Below, one piece after another: positions 50,401 to 50,695 of a stretch of 50,695 bases of DNA. A program made the position numbers and the translations under genes. The notes below the pieces were generated by a model. The model had not been told where the DNA came from. It searched no databases and saw nothing but the letters and a program-made list of their open reading frames with translations. The stretch spans positions 1-50,695 of the forward strand of contig JBKDUF010000039.1 of NCBI GenBank assembly GCA_046339595.1, given 5' to 3'. The stretch is from Ga0077527 sp021300125 (GTDB lineage Bacteria; Pseudomonadota; Gammaproteobacteria; Burkholderiales; SG8-41). Position 1 is the first letter of the stretch; each line of letters starts with the position of its first letter.

Positions 50401-50695
50401 CGACGTTCATGGTGCCGGTGCCAGTGACACTGGCGGTTGCATCTCCGGTATCGACCGCGGCATTGGCGGCGGTGATACTCAGGCCGCCGGTGATGTTGAT
50501 GGTGCCGTTGCCCAGGGTCAGTGTTTTCAGACCATTGCCACGCGAATCGACCAGCGCGCTGCCCGCTACCGTCAGCGCGCCTGTGGTGACAGCGGTCGTC
50601 GCAGCAATGGTGCTGGCCCCGCTGCCGATGGTCAGGGTTGCACCGGCGTTGGTGATGCCGAAGATGCCGACACCCACCGTCATGGTGTCGTTGTT
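47435..50695 (-). CDS. mshQ: MshQ-like giant surface protein with DUF6701 C-terminal region (partial)
   Basis: The frame is open to the right edge and over 1,085 codons are visible, so the N-terminus is outside. The first 350 visible residues are repetitive, low in charge and rich in T, G, N, A and V (units such as GTINITGGLSIT, GNVTITGG, LTVTGNYTQ), which suggests a beta-solenoid. The middle part has LSCATPSVSRTAGHVVGNLQKLI and NRHWRLTTTG. The last part is the DUF6701 region seen in MSHA MshQ proteins, with a complete C-terminus GLWCSPPGTYSKDPAVRVRFGSTRS. The role, surface exposure and adhesion, is inferred. It is upstream of mshI on the same strand. Confidence 0.85.
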   Translation of the reverse strand, partial: NNDTMTVGVGIFGITNAGATLTIGSGASTIAATTAVTTGALTVAGSALVDSRGNGLKTLTLGNGTINITGGLSITAANAAVDTGDATASVTGTGTMNVGGNVTITGGGNTNRDALLEVTGASALGQGINITGDLTINSTVAGASTVRPSSGANVGRITVGGILTNNDTVNVNAGLLTVTGNYTQVNQAFLVQTTVSTGTLTVGGVLANNADETITISSTGIVNANGGFTNSGTFSNTAAGQLFLRGATNTINGIFTRGTGTVTMNGSAAQALSGTALEPVTTAADGFHNFVMNNAAGITLASTVVVRNVITLTSGEISTGGNVLVSELSCATPSVSRTAGHVVGNLQKLIPAGGSTCNYEIGSAGAYTPASLVFTGVTAGRLIVNTVASDHPNIATSGFTVARTVNRHWRLTTTGVTGVALTTFTNYSATLTFINPGDPDAGLDTSTFIIRRWTGAAWAATTTGTRTLTSTQATGITALGDLQIGEGTPPAPGSFNAFETTTGAGLITGVIRTKRAGVAFSLDVVAILSGVQLASFNSAVLVDLLGNTTTGVPLDANNCPTSFTVMQNVAPNPTISGGRSTVNFAAVPDSWRDVRVRVRWPTGSPTVTSCSTDNFAIRPDAISGFAATNNTRTTAGTASPLNSTLFGAELHNAGRPFSLRASAVNAVAAVTTNYSGVPLATLTACVGAACTPTQAALTFNTTFAAGLLATDTAQYADVGSFALQLIDDDFASVDASDGSTLLERRIASAVINVGRFTPDNFAVATNVPVFAPACTGFTYQGQAFNYSTAPVITVTARDANGNTTTRYTGTWWRLNNTTLTPAAQSSRYAAMSGTLDTTGLPATTAEPAIVDSGNGSGTLTFSGGSGLRFTRNASTPAAEFDAEIALSLNIIDADSVAFATNPAAFGAATAGNGILFSDANAGTTNDKRVRYGRLRLGSSSGSQVLALRVPVEAQFWNGTSFITNTLDSCTPLVAGNVGLGNYTGSLNAGETTATITASPLQSGRSTIQLSAPGAANAGGVDVTLNLGSGANADACNAFSPAASAGTLAHLRGLWCSPPGTYSKDPAVRVRFGSTRSSDQVIHRREQ

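Noticed and set aside
1..50695. CRISPR arrays, insertion sequences, integrase or attachment sites
   Set aside because: No spaced direct repeats, transposase-like proteins or terminal inverted repeats were seen; gene content and composition look uniformly chromosomal.

Overview
The window is about 50.7 kb of GC-rich bacterial chromosome, densely packed with genes. Gene content and order point to a betaproteobacterium; the order cannot be fixed from this window. The main clues are yebC-ruvC-ruvA-ruvB, lolB-ispE-tRNA-Gln-prs-rplY-pth-ychF, ftsY-ftsE-ftsX-rpoH with a CIRCE element before rpoH, and an aa3 oxidase cluster with the small DUF2970, DUF2909 and DUF2244 genes. No insertion sequence, phage gene, CRISPR array or rRNA is visible. 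No stretch without a gene exceeds 300 bases; the largest gaps are 13367-13639 and 47238-47434.

Layout. 1-3066 (minus): yebC-ruvC-glycosyltransferase-ruvA-ruvB, with stop/start overlaps and a glycosyltransferase inserted into the Holliday-junction operon. 3141-5566 (plus): a YjgR/HerA-like ATPase and an EamA transporter. 5575-6378 (minus): an ankyrin-repeat lipoprotein with its own promoter. 6484-13366 (minus): TPR lipoprotein-lolB-ispE-tRNA-Gln(UUG)-prs-rplY-terminator-pth-ychF. 13640-18432 (plus): a four-gene GldA/GldF/GldG/DUF4340 ABC module followed by mutM. 18442-22465 (minus): paired M16 peptidases-rsmD-coaD-ferredoxin. 22606-26114 (plus): ftsY-ftsE-ftsX-rpoH.

26158-35411 (minus, except one small gene) is the respiratory block: DUF2244, coxB (with fused cytochrome c domain), coxA, a 37-residue membrane protein, ctaG, DUF2970, coxC, terminator, SURF1, a SCO-like CX3C protein, ctaA, ctaB and SCO. 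Structural subunits come first. Copper delivery (CtaG, SCO) and haem A synthesis (CtaA, CtaB, SURF1) follow. 35486-40008 (minus) is a biotin operon bioB-bioF-bioH-bioC-bioD behind a recognisable promoter. 40078-40785 (plus) is comF. 40782-50695 (minus) is the MSHA-type IV pilus biogenesis operon mshI-PilN-like-mshJ-mshK-mshL-mshM-mshN, with a very large MshQ-like protein upstream that runs off the window.

Most of this is conserved housekeeping. The points that deserve checking are: the glycosyltransferase inside ruvCAB; the CIRCE site at rpoH; the second SCO-like protein; the ctaA frame that runs 590 bases into ctaB; the GldA/F/G/DUF4340 module; an AT-rich motif recurring in four gaps; and the rearranged MSHA locus with a CRP-like site.
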